Below are positions 50,564-59,155 of a stretch of 64,000 nt of DNA, in pieces. How positions within the stretch are numbered: position 1 is the stretch's first letter; every line of letters begins with the position of its first letter. Under the pieces are notes generated by a model. The model was not told the origin of the DNA, ran no database searches, and saw nothing but the letters and a program-made list of their open reading frames with translations. The translations under genes and the position numbers were made by a program. Location: NCBI GenBank assembly GCA_024697225.1, contig JAILGA010000035.1, positions 1-64,000 of the forward strand, read 5' to 3'. The stretch is from Lachnospiraceae bacterium. Its GTDB lineage: Bacteria; Bacillota; Clostridia; Lachnospirales; Lachnospiraceae.

Positions 50564-51772
50564 ATGAACAACGAGTTAATCGCTGCAATCGACATTCTCG
50601 AGAAGGAGAAGCATATCAGCAGGGAAAGCCTGTTCGAGGCGATAGAGAGTTCACTCATCGCAGCCTGCAGGAACAATCTTGAGCGGGTCGACAATGTCCA
50701 TGTGAACATTGACCGCGAGACCTGCGAGATCAGCGTTTATTCCGAGCAGGAGATCGTCGCTGATGAGGATGATCTGCTTGAACCCGGATTGCAGATCACC
50801 CTTGAGGAGGCAAAGAAGACGGATCCCTCTGCAGTGGTCGGCGGCGTTCTCCGCAGGGAATTCAATTCCAAGGAGTTCGGGAGGATAGCCTCTCAGAATG
50901 CGAAGAACGTAATACTGCAGAAGATCCGCGAGGAGGAAAGAGGCGCTATCTACAACGAGTTCTCATCCAGAGAGCACGATATAGTCACGGGCGTCGTACA
51001 GCGCACTTACGGGAAAAATATAACAATCAATCTGGGTAGAGCCGATGCCGTACTGGCTGAGAACGAACAGGTCAAGAGCGAGCATCTCCATCCCCAGGAA
51101 CGCGTCAAGGTCTATATACTTGAGGTCAGGAACAACACCAAGGGCCCCAGGATACTGGTTTCCAGGACGCATCCCGATCTTGTGAGAAAACTGTTTGAGC
51201 AGGAAGTCACGGAGATTAGAGACGGCGTAGTGGAGATAATGAGCATAGCCCGCGAGCCCGGAAGCCGGACCAAGATCGCCGTGAGATCCAACAATGCCAA
51301 TGTGGATGCTGTCGGAGCCTGTGTGGGTGTGAACGGTAACCGCGTCGGAATGATCGTCGACGAGTTAAACGGAGAAAAGATCGACATAGTCAACTGGGAC
51401 GAGAATCCCGGAAACTTTATTCAGAACGCTCTGTCACCTGCCAAGATCGTTGCGGTGTTCGCCGACCCCGACGAGCACGCTGCCAAGGTGGTCGTGCCGG
51501 ATTACCAGCTCTCCCTTGCGATAGGCAAGGAGGGACAGAATGCAAGACTTGCAGCCAAACTGACAGGCTATAAGATTGATATCAAGAATGAGACTCAGGC
51601 CAAGGATACACCCGGATTCCGCTACGAGGATTACCTTGATGACGAGGAGGATGAGGAATACTACGGCGAGTATGAATTTGAGGATGGAGAGTACGCCGAA
51701 GAAGGGGAGTATGAAGAAGGCTCTGAGCTTTCCGAAGAGGCTGTTGAAGATATCTCTTCCGAAGAGGCCTGA
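50564..51772 (+). CDS. nusA: Transcription termination/antitermination protein NusA with acidic C-terminal tail
   Basis: MNNELIAAIDILEKEKHISRESLFEAIESSLIAACR; KH region AIGKEGQNARLAAKLTGYKIDIK. Confidence 0.95.
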   Translation: MNNELIAAIDILEKEKHISRESLFEAIESSLIAACRNNLERVDNVHVNIDRETCEISVYSEQEIVADEDDLLEPGLQITLEEAKKTDPSAVVGGVLRREFNSKEFGRIASQNAKNVILQKIREEERGAIYNEFSSREHDIVTGVVQRTYGKNITINLGRADAVLAENEQVKSEHLHPQERVKVYILEVRNNTKGPRILVSRTHPDLVRKLFEQEVTEIRDGVVEIMSIAREPGSRTKIAVRSNNANVDAVGACVGVNGNRVGMIVDELNGEKIDIVNWDENPGNFIQNALSPAKIVAVFADPDEHAAKVVVPDYQLSLAIGKEGQNARLAAKLTGYKIDIKNETQAKDTPGFRYEDYLDDEEDEEYYGEYEFEDGEYAEEGEYEEGSELSEEAVEDISSEEA

Positions 51773-51775
51773 TCC

Positions 51776-52021
51776 GTGCCTGACCGCCGCTGTGCCGCAT
51801 GCGGTAAGGTGAGCGGCAAGGAGGAATTCATAAGGATCGCGCGGACAAAAGACGGCGCCATTAGGATAGATATGACGGGAAAAGCTCCGGGACGGGGCGC
51901 ATATCTGTGCAGAGACAGCGCCTGTATTGAAAAGGCAGTAAAAAAACAGAGCCTGAACAGATCGTTTCACGCCGCTGTTCCTGAGGAGATATATGATGGA
52001 CTCGGGAATCTCGGCATTTGA
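51776..52021 (+). CDS. rnpM: YlxR family protein (RNase P modulator RnpM)
   Basis: PDRRCAACGKVSGKEEFIRI...GRGAYLCRDSACIEKA; GTG start. Confidence 0.92.
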   Translation: MPDRRCAACGKVSGKEEFIRIARTKDGAIRIDMTGKAPGRGAYLCRDSACIEKAVKKQSLNRSFHAAVPEEIYDGLGNLGI

Positions 52022-52340
52022 CATAAACCGCGCATATAATATGATATCTCTCGCAAAGAAAGCGGGGAAGATAAGAAGCGGGGAATTTCAGGCGCTGGAA
52101 GCCGTGGAGAAGAACAAGGCGAAGCTTCTGATCCTGGCTGAGGACGCCTCAGATAACACAAAGAAGCGTTTTTCGGATAAATGCAGTCACAGGAGCATAC
52201 CCCTGATGGTATTCGGTACAAGGGAAAAGCTCGGGAAAGTGACGGGAACCGGAGAAAGATCCTCTGTCGCGGTGACGGACGAGGGTTTTGCAGATGCCTT
52301 AACACGGCTGATAACTGCGAAGGGAGTAACGAATGGGTAA
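51993..52340 (+). CDS. ylxQ: L7Ae/L30e-like RNA-binding protein YlxQ
   Basis: NMISLAKKAGKIRSGEFQALEAVEKNKAKLLILAEDASDNTKKRF; between ylxR and infB. Confidence 0.9.
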   Translation: MMDSGISAFDINRAYNMISLAKKAGKIRSGEFQALEAVEKNKAKLLILAEDASDNTKKRFSDKCSHRSIPLMVFGTREKLGKVTGTGERSSVAVTDEGFADALTRLITAKGVTNG

Positions 52341-55300
52341 AATCAAGATTTCTGAACTGGCAAAGGAACTGGGAGTAGAGGGCAAGGCTGTAGTGAGCTT
52401 CCTGCAGGAACAGGGAGTGGAAGCGGCAAAGCGCTCAACCAGTTCCGTTGAGGATGACGCCGCAGATATTGCGAGAAAGCACTTCGGGAGCGCCGGCGGG
52501 CAGAAAAAGGCGGAAGATGCGCCAAAAGCCGCCAGGGCAGCAAAGAGCGATAAAGTGCAAAAAACGGATAGCGGCAATGAGCAGGCACCGGCAGCCGCCG
52601 GCAAGGATGGCGATGAGCCAAAGCCCCCGAAGACTCCGGTGACAGAGAAGAAGGAAGATACGGCTGCAAAGCCGTCTGTCGGCGAGAGCGATGTAAAACC
52701 CGCAGCTGCCCAGAAGGCCGCGCGGCCTGTGCCCAGAAAACCCGCAGAGGGCGGAGCCGATGCGGCAAAGAAAAAGAAGAAGATAATAGTTATCAGCAAC
52801 CCCAATAATTCACGAACGCAGGCGGGCGCATACAATTCCGATGCCGGAAGAGGAAGGATGCCCGCGAGGCAGAAGGGTGCTTTCGGAGGAACGCAGGTAC
52901 ATCAGATAATCAGGCCGCATACGGCACCTTCGCAGCCTGAGACATATAACCGCGAGGTGAGCAGACTCGATATTCCCAAGCCGCATCCGGCCAAGGAAAA
53001 ACCGGCACCTGTAAAGGAAGAGCCGGTCGCAAAGCCCGTTCCCGAGCAGGAAGCTGTCGTCGAGAAACCCGCAGAGGTTCCTGAGAAGCCGGTAGAAAAA
53101 CCTGAAGTGAAAGCAGCGCCCGTGACTGCACCGGAGGCTTCCAAGCCCGCACCCGCGGCACCCTCGCCTAGAAATGACAGAAGAACCGTATCACAGCCTC
53201 AGAGCAGACCGGCACAGGGCCGTCCGGGTCAGCCCGGACGTCAGGGTGCCCCCGGACAGGGTCAGAGGACCGGTGCTCCCGCATCGGGCTATGGCCAGGG
53301 AAGAGGCAGTTTCCCCGGACGCCAGGGAAGCGGATTCGGTGGAAGAGGTCCCGGATCCCAGGGACAGGGAGGCTTTAACGGCAGAGGAAATGCCGCCCCC
53401 GGACAGGGAGGATTCGGCAATAAGTTCGGCCAGGGTCAGAACCAGGCGCCCGGTCGCGACGGAGGAAAACGCCAGAGAGGCAAAGATAAGGATAAGGATA
53501 AGCGCAAGGACATCCAGATGGAAAATGAGGAAGGGATGTCCAGATCCAAGAGGGCAGGCCGCTTTATCAAGCCTGAGGTCAAGCCTCAGGAGCCGGAAGA
53601 GCAGATCAAGGTGATAACCATACCCGAGACGCTCACCATAAAGGATCTCGCCCAGGCTATGCATATGCAGCCCTCCGGGATAATCAAGAAGCTTTTCCTC
53701 GCGGGCAAGATCATGACGGTCAATTCGGAACTCACTTATGAGGAAGCTGAAAACATCGCAATCGAATACGACATCATCTGCGAGAAGGAAGAGCAGGTGG
53801 ACATCATTGAGGAGCTTCTCAAGGAAGAGGATGACGCCGAAGAAACGCTTAAGAAGAGACCGCCTGTTGTCTGCGTAATGGGTCATGTCGACCATGGTAA
53901 GACTTCACTCCTTGATGCCATAAGAAAGACAAATGTGAGCGACAGGGAAGCCGGCGGCATTACACAGGCCATAGGTGCGTATACGGTATCTGTTAAGGGG
54001 CAGAAGATAACCTTCCTCGACACACCCGGACATGAGGCATTCACTGCCATGCGTATGCGCGGTGCCAATTCAACGGATATTGCCGTTCTTGTGGTGGCAG
54101 CCGATGACGGCGTGATGCCGCAGACAGTAGAGGCCATTAACCATGCGAAGGCGGCTAATGTAGAGATAATTGTCGCGGTAAACAAGATAGACAAGCCCAA
54201 TGCAAATATTGACCGCGTTAAGCAGGAGATGACGGAATACGGCCTCATCGCCACCGACTGGGGCGGGCAGACCGAGTTTGTGCCCGTATCGGCCAAGACA
54301 GGCGAGGGTATGGAAAATCTGCTGGAGACCATTATCCTTACCGCTGATATACTGGAACTCAAGGCCAATCCAAACAGGATAGCCAGAGGTATAGTGCTTG
54401 AAGCCAAACTCGATAAGGGCAGAGGCCCCGTGGCGACAGTTCTTGTCCAGAAGGGAACTCTGAGGGTCGGTGATTTTATATCGGCAGGAGCCAGCTCTGG
54501 TAAGGTGAGAGCGATGATCGATGACAGAGGCAGGAGAGTCCGTGAGGCGACTCCATCCGAACCTGTTGAGATCCTTGGCCTCTCGGATGTGCCCGATGCA
54601 GGTGAGGTATTCCTGGGTCATGAGAGTGACAAGGAGGCAAAGCAGTATGCCGATACCTACATGAAACAGCACAAGAAGGAACTCATAGATGAAACCAAGG
54701 TCAACAGAATGTCTCTTGATAATCTCTTCAGCAAGATAGAAGAGGGCAAGCTCAAGGAACTGGAACTTATCATCAAGGCAGACGTGCAGGGCTCGGTAGA
54801 GGCTTTGAAGCAGAGTCTCGAGAAGCTTTCCGGCGATGAGGTCGTCGTGAAGATCATTCACTCGGGTGTTGGTGCCATCACCGAATCAGATGTCTCGCTT
54901 GCGATGGCAAGTAATGCCATAATAATAGGTTTTGATGTCAGACCCGACAACATCGCCAAGAGTATGGCGGAGCGCGAGGGAGTTGAGATAAAACTCTACA
55001 ATGTCATCTATCAGGCGATCGATGATGTTGAGGCCGCCATGAAGGGTATGCTCGCTCCTGTCTACGAAGAGAAGATAACCGGTCATGCTGAGGTCAGGCA
55101 GATATTCAAGGCATCCTCAGTCGGCAATATCGCCGGATCCTACGTGCTGGACGGCACCATACAGAAGGGATGCAAGGTGCGCATCCGCCGCGGCGAAGAG
55201 CAGATATTTGAAGGGAATCTGGGCAGCCTTAAGAGATTTAAGGATGATGTCAAGGAGGTTCGCGAGGGATACGAATGCGGCCTTGTATTTGACGGATTTG

Positions 55301-55374
55301 ACTCGATGAATGTGGGCGACGTGGTTGAGGCCTACACCATGATAGAGATCCCGAGGGAAAAAGCTTCGAAATGA
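52333..55374 (+). CDS. infB: Translation initiation factor IF-2 with long disordered N-terminus
   Basis: RPPVVCVMGHVDHGKTSLLDAIRKTNV...DTPGHEAFTAMRMRGA. Confidence 0.97.
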   Translation: MGKIKISELAKELGVEGKAVVSFLQEQGVEAAKRSTSSVEDDAADIARKHFGSAGGQKKAEDAPKAARAAKSDKVQKTDSGNEQAPAAAGKDGDEPKPPKTPVTEKKEDTAAKPSVGESDVKPAAAQKAARPVPRKPAEGGADAAKKKKKIIVISNPNNSRTQAGAYNSDAGRGRMPARQKGAFGGTQVHQIIRPHTAPSQPETYNREVSRLDIPKPHPAKEKPAPVKEEPVAKPVPEQEAVVEKPAEVPEKPVEKPEVKAAPVTAPEASKPAPAAPSPRNDRRTVSQPQSRPAQGRPGQPGRQGAPGQGQRTGAPASGYGQGRGSFPGRQGSGFGGRGPGSQGQGGFNGRGNAAPGQGGFGNKFGQGQNQAPGRDGGKRQRGKDKDKDKRKDIQMENEEGMSRSKRAGRFIKPEVKPQEPEEQIKVITIPETLTIKDLAQAMHMQPSGIIKKLFLAGKIMTVNSELTYEEAENIAIEYDIICEKEEQVDIIEELLKEEDDAEETLKKRPPVVCVMGHVDHGKTSLLDAIRKTNVSDREAGGITQAIGAYTVSVKGQKITFLDTPGHEAFTAMRMRGANSTDIAVLVVAADDGVMPQTVEAINHAKAANVEIIVAVNKIDKPNANIDRVKQEMTEYGLIATDWGGQTEFVPVSAKTGEGMENLLETIILTADILELKANPNRIARGIVLEAKLDKGRGPVATVLVQKGTLRVGDFISAGASSGKVRAMIDDRGRRVREATPSEPVEILGLSDVPDAGEVFLGHESDKEAKQYADTYMKQHKKELIDETKVNRMSLDNLFSKIEEGKLKELELIIKADVQGSVEALKQSLEKLSGDEVVVKIIHSGVGAITESDVSLAMASNAIIIGFDVRPDNIAKSMAEREGVEIKLYNVIYQAIDDVEAAMKGMLAPVYEEKITGHAEVRQIFKASSVGNIAGSYVLDGTIQKGCKVRIRRGEEQIFEGNLGSLKRFKDDVKEVREGYECGLVFDGFDSMNVGDVVEAYTMIEIPREKASK

Positions 55375-55754
55375 GAAAAAACAGTATTAAAAACAGACGT
55401 ATAGACGGGGAAGTCCAGCGTGTCATAGCTGAGGCAATAAGAGAACTCAAGGACCCCCGGGTATCTCCCATGACCACGGTCATGGAGACCCAGGTGGCAC
55501 CGGATCTCAAGACCTGCAAGGTGTGGGTTTCCGTTATGGGATCGGATAAGGAAAAACAGGACACGCTAGAGGGGCTGGAAAATGCATCCGGGCACATACG
55601 TTCGGTGCTGGCCCATGAGATCAATCTGCGCTATACACCGCAGCTGTATTTCCGTCTTGACGATACCGTCCAGTATGCGATCGATATCGGCAGGAAGATC
55701 GACGAAGTCATCGCCATGGATGAGGCAAGTCACAACAATACCGAGGGAAACTGA
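55371..55754 (+). CDS. rbfA: 30S ribosome-binding factor RbfA
   Basis: DGEVQRVIAEAIRELKDPRVSPMTTVMETQVAPDLKTCKVWVSVMG. Confidence 0.95.
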   Translation: MRKNSIKNRRIDGEVQRVIAEAIRELKDPRVSPMTTVMETQVAPDLKTCKVWVSVMGSDKEKQDTLEGLENASGHIRSVLAHEINLRYTPQLYFRLDDTVQYAIDIGRKIDEVIAMDEASHNNTEGN

Positions 55755-55757
55755 TAT

Positions 55758-56726
55758 ATGGCTTTTTCCGTAATTGATGATCTTATAAGCAGTAAGACCG
55801 CATCCATCGGTATATCGGGACATGTGAATCCCGATGCCGACTGTACCGGAGCAGCGCTTGCTCTGAAGCAGTATATATCAAAGAGATATCCGGATATCAG
55901 GGTTGACGTATTCCTTGATGAGATACCCACTATGTACGGCTTTATGAAGGGCAGCGGCGACGTGATAACCGACGGTGCGTCCGATGTGGAACACTATGAC
56001 ATTTTTATCGCGGTTGATTGCGAAAAAAGCCGGACGGGTGCCGCTGAGAAGCATTTCGATAACGCGGTGCTGAAGGTAAATATCGATCACCATGTGAGCA
56101 ACAGGGGCACCGGGGATGAGATCTTCATAGATCCCGATGCGGGCAGCAGTTGTGAACTCGTTTATGAGATACTGGACAGGGAATATATCGACAGAAATAT
56201 CGCCGAGACCATATACTGCGGCATAATAAGCGATACGGGCGTATTCAAGTACAACAGCACTTCTCCGAAGACGATGCGCATCGGAGCGGAGCTGATATCT
56301 TACGGCTTTGATTTTACCGAGCTTATTGACAGAACCTTCTACAGAAAGACATATCTGCAGAACCAGCTTCTTGGACGTGTGTTGATGGAATCCACGCTGC
56401 TGATGAACGGCAAGGTCATTCTGGGCATTGTCACCAGAAAGACCCTTGATTTCTACAATGCCAAAAGCAGCGATCTCGAGGGAATAGCAAGCCAGCTGAT
56501 GCTGACAACAGGAGTAGTCTGTGCTGTCTTTCTTCATGAAACGGGCAGCCTGGAGTTTAAGGTGTCGCTCAGATCCAACGGCATGGTGGATGTCTCAAGG
56601 ATCGCTTCGATCTTCGGCGGAGGCGGACATGTGAGAGCAGCCGGATGCACCCTTAACGGAACCAGCCATGACTGCATAAACAACATCTCCAAATATGTCG
56701 CCGAGCAGCTCGCAGGAGTGGGCTAG
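55758..56726 (+). CDS. nrnA: DHH/DHHA1 family phosphoesterase (NrnA-like)
   Basis: ISGHVNPDADCTGAALALKQYI; NIDHHVSNRGTGD; GGGGHVRAAGCTL. Confidence 0.92.
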   Translation: MAFSVIDDLISSKTASIGISGHVNPDADCTGAALALKQYISKRYPDIRVDVFLDEIPTMYGFMKGSGDVITDGASDVEHYDIFIAVDCEKSRTGAAEKHFDNAVLKVNIDHHVSNRGTGDEIFIDPDAGSSCELVYEILDREYIDRNIAETIYCGIISDTGVFKYNSTSPKTMRIGAELISYGFDFTELIDRTFYRKTYLQNQLLGRVLMESTLLMNGKVILGIVTRKTLDFYNAKSSDLEGIASQLMLTTGVVCAVFLHETGSLEFKVSLRSNGMVDVSRIASIFGGGGHVRAAGCTLNGTSHDCINNISKYVAEQLAGVG

Positions 56727-56729
56727 GCC

Positions 56730-57692
56730 GTGGCAGGCACCTATGACGGACTGCTGCTTATCAATAAAGAGCCGGGTTATACCTCAAGCGATGTAGTGGC
56801 TAAGCTTCGGGGCATACTCAGGCAGAAAAAGATCGGCCACACGGGCACTCTGGACCCGGAGGCCACCGGTCTTCTCGTTATGTGTCTCGGAAGTGCGACG
56901 CGCGTCGCGGAACTTCTCACAGCTCATGAAAAAGAATATATCGCGGTAGTAAAGCTCGGCGTAACTACCGATACGCAGGATATGACCGGCAGAGTGATAT
57001 CTGAGGGTGATGCATCCTTTGTGACCCACAGTATACTGCATGATACGCTCGCCGCTTTCAAGGGCAGCTATGAGCAGATACCGCCCATGTACTCGGCGAT
57101 CAAGATTAACGGTGAACGTTTGTATAAGATGGCCAGAGAGGGAAAGACGGTGGAAAGAAAGCCGAGAACCGTCAATATCGCAGCAATTTCCATAATAGAC
57201 GATGAGCGTTTGGGAACTGAGCATGAATTCACCATGGAGGTCAGATGCTCCAAAGGAACATATATCAGGACTCTGTGCGATAATATCGGCACGCGACTCG
57301 GCTGCGGTGCGGCCATGGCTGCACTTATAAGGACCGCTGTCGGAAGCTTCAGGCTGGAGAATGCCATGCTGCTCTCCGAAGTGGAAAGGTGCAGGGATAA
57401 CGGAACCCTTGCGGAGCATATACTGCCGGTGGAGGATCTGTTCCGTGATATGGACCGTGTGGACGTGGAACGGGACTATATAAACAGGCTTTCCAACGGC
57501 AACGGCTTTGGCCCTGACAAGGTGATCCTCGATGTTCCGGGGGATGAAAACGATGTGCCGGCGGACGACGAGCGCTTCAGGGACGGAGAGACAGTGAGAG
57601 TGTACTGCGGCGGAAAGTGGTTTGGCCTGTATAAATACAGCTCTGCCCTGAAGCAGTTCAGGGTTGAGAAGTTTTTCTACGATCCGGACTGA
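56730..57692 (+). CDS. truB: tRNA pseudouridine(55) synthase TruB
   Basis: GLLLINKEPGYTSSDVVAKLRGILRQKKIGHTGTLDPEATGLLVMCLG. Confidence 0.96.
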   Translation: MAGTYDGLLLINKEPGYTSSDVVAKLRGILRQKKIGHTGTLDPEATGLLVMCLGSATRVAELLTAHEKEYIAVVKLGVTTDTQDMTGRVISEGDASFVTHSILHDTLAAFKGSYEQIPPMYSAIKINGERLYKMAREGKTVERKPRTVNIAAISIIDDERLGTEHEFTMEVRCSKGTYIRTLCDNIGTRLGCGAAMAALIRTAVGSFRLENAMLLSEVERCRDNGTLAEHILPVEDLFRDMDRVDVERDYINRLSNGNGFGPDKVILDVPGDENDVPADDERFRDGETVRVYCGGKWFGLYKYSSALKQFRVEKFFYDPD

Positions 57693-57715
57693 TATTCCGG
57701 AAAATAAACTGTGAT

Positions 57716-58276
57716 ATGGTCATAATCGGAGATACAAGGGATTTTAAAGGGGATTGCAGTGCTGTTGCCATAGGGAAGTTTGACGGTATTCACATGGGCC
57801 ACAGAAAGCTGCTTAAGGCTCTTGTTACGTATGCCCGTGAGAACAGGATGCCGTCAGTGGTGTTCACCTTTGATCCGCTTCCCTCGCAGGCGTTCGGCGG
57901 CACGGATAAGGAGGCTCTGCTGAGTCTGCCCGAAAGACGGAGGATGTTTCAGGCGCTCGGTGTGGATGTTCTCCTTGAATTCCCTTTCAACAGGGAATCT
58001 GCGTCGATGCCGCCGGAGACATTCATAAGCGGTATCATAGTGTCCGGACTTCGCGCAAAAGCTGTTTTCTGCGGGGACGATATATCGTTCGGGGCCGGAG
58101 GCAGAGGTGATCTGACACTTCTTTTAAAACTCGCCGCCGTAAACAGCTTTGAGGTCCACGTCATAGATAAGCTCACGTCAGGCGGAAAACCGGTCAGCTC
58201 GACCCGCATAAGAAGCGCACTCGAAGAAGGGAGGACGGACGAAGCCAGAGAGATGCTCGGGCCGCCGGAGATCTGA
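57716..58276 (+). CDS. ribF: FAD synthetase domain (RibF N-terminal domain only)
   Basis: VAIGKFDGIHMGHRKLLKALV; FTFDPLPSQAF; VSSTRIRSALEEGRTDEAREMLG; ends before a riboflavin kinase domain. Confidence 0.88.
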   Translation: MVIIGDTRDFKGDCSAVAIGKFDGIHMGHRKLLKALVTYARENRMPSVVFTFDPLPSQAFGGTDKEALLSLPERRRMFQALGVDVLLEFPFNRESASMPPETFISGIIVSGLRAKAVFCGDDISFGAGGRGDLTLLLKLAAVNSFEVHVIDKLTSGGKPVSSTRIRSALEEGRTDEAREMLGPPEI

Positions 58277-58560
58277 TGAACGGGAGTGCGTACGTATATA
58301 TACTCAAATGTGCCGACGGTTCACTTTACACGGGCTGGACAACAGATCCCCGAAGGCGTCTCAAAGAGCATAATTCCGGGGGCAAGGGCGCAAAATATAC
58401 GAGGGGAAGAGGACCGTGTCTTATCGTGTATCTCGAGGAATTTTCCGACAGAAAGGAAGCTATGAGGCGGGAATGGGAGATAAAAAACCGGATGACAAGG
58501 GATGAAAAACTACGCCTCATAGAAAATACTTTACAAGAGCGGGGTTCTGTGGTATTGTAG
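58276..58560 (+). CDS. GIY-YIG nuclease family protein (YhbQ/UPF0213-like)
   Basis: AYVYILKCADGSLYTGWTTDPRRRLKEHNSGGKGAKYTRGRGP. Confidence 0.92.
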   Translation: MNGSAYVYILKCADGSLYTGWTTDPRRRLKEHNSGGKGAKYTRGRGPCLIVYLEEFSDRKEAMRREWEIKNRMTRDEKLRLIENTLQERGSVVL

Positions 58561-58561
58561 A

Positions 58562-58678
58562 TAGGTCGCTCTGCTTTCGGACGGCAGAGACGATGAGTTT
58601 TAGTTACCCGCGCATCGGGACGGGAGACTCCGACCCGCGCGCTGCGACGGGCGAATTTCACCAATGAAAGGAGATATC
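58562..58678 (+). promoter_or_regulatory. Structured rpsO 5' leader candidate
   Basis: CTCTGC/GCAGAG stem followed by a GC-rich CCGCGC...GCGCG region before the rpsO SD. Confidence 0.4.
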
Positions 58679-58945
58679 ATGATCACAAAGGAGAAGAAGG
58701 CAGAAATCGTAACAAAGTTTGCACGCTCGGAGGGAGATACAGGCTCACCCGAGGTACAGGTAGCCATCCTCACGGAGAGGATCAAGGAACTCAATGCTCA
58801 CCTGCAGGTCAACCAGAAGGATCATCATTCGCGCCGCGGACTGCTCAAGATGGTCGGTCAGCGCAGAAGGCTCCTGTCCTATCTTCAGAAGAAGGATATC
58901 GAGCGCTACCGCAAGCTCATCGCGGAACTTGGCTTGAGAAAATAA
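58679..58945 (+). CDS. rpsO: 30S ribosomal protein S15
   Basis: [61 protein letters not shown]. Confidence 0.98.
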   Translation: MITKEKKAEIVTKFARSEGDTGSPEVQVAILTERIKELNAHLQVNQKDHHSRRGLLKMVGQRRRLLSYLQKKDIERYRKLIAELGLRK

Positions 58946-58984
58946 CTCGCACTTGGCGAGGTATCTTACGAGCCTAGTGCGAGT
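58945..58984 (+). repeat. Hairpin immediately after the rpsO stop codon
   Basis: ACTCGCACTTGGCGAG/CGAGCCTAGTGCGAGT: 9-bp perfect outer stem, then one mismatch and GGC/GCC. Confidence 0.6.
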
Positions 58985-58990
58985 ATTGTT

Positions 58991-59023
58991 CCATCGAAAC
59001 GAAGTGAGATGGAACTACCTTGT
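58991..59023 (+). repeat. 33-bp direct repeat, copy 1 (rpsO-pnp intergenic)
   Basis: CCATCGAAACGAAGTGAGATGGAACTACCTTGT, identical to 59075-59107; contains CCATC...GATGG hairpin. Confidence 0.95.
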
Positions 59024-59074
59024 AAAAAGCAAGGAACTTCCTTGTTAAGGCAGGATGGCCAATTGAAGGTATGA

Positions 59075-59107
59075 CCATCGAAACGAAGTGAGATGGAACT
59101 ACCTTGT
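59075..59107 (+). repeat. 33-bp direct repeat, copy 2 (rpsO-pnp intergenic)
   Basis: Identical 33-mer, 84 bp downstream of copy 1. Confidence 0.95.
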
Positions 59108-59155
59108 TTAGAAGAAGCAGAAGAAGAAGAAAAAGAAGGGTTAAGGTAAGGAAAA

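Noticed and set aside
58991-59107. Possible CRISPR mini-array from two 33-bp repeats
   Set aside because: Only two copies with a 51-bp gap, repeats contain their own hairpin, no leader and no cas genes; better explained as an intergenic repeat.
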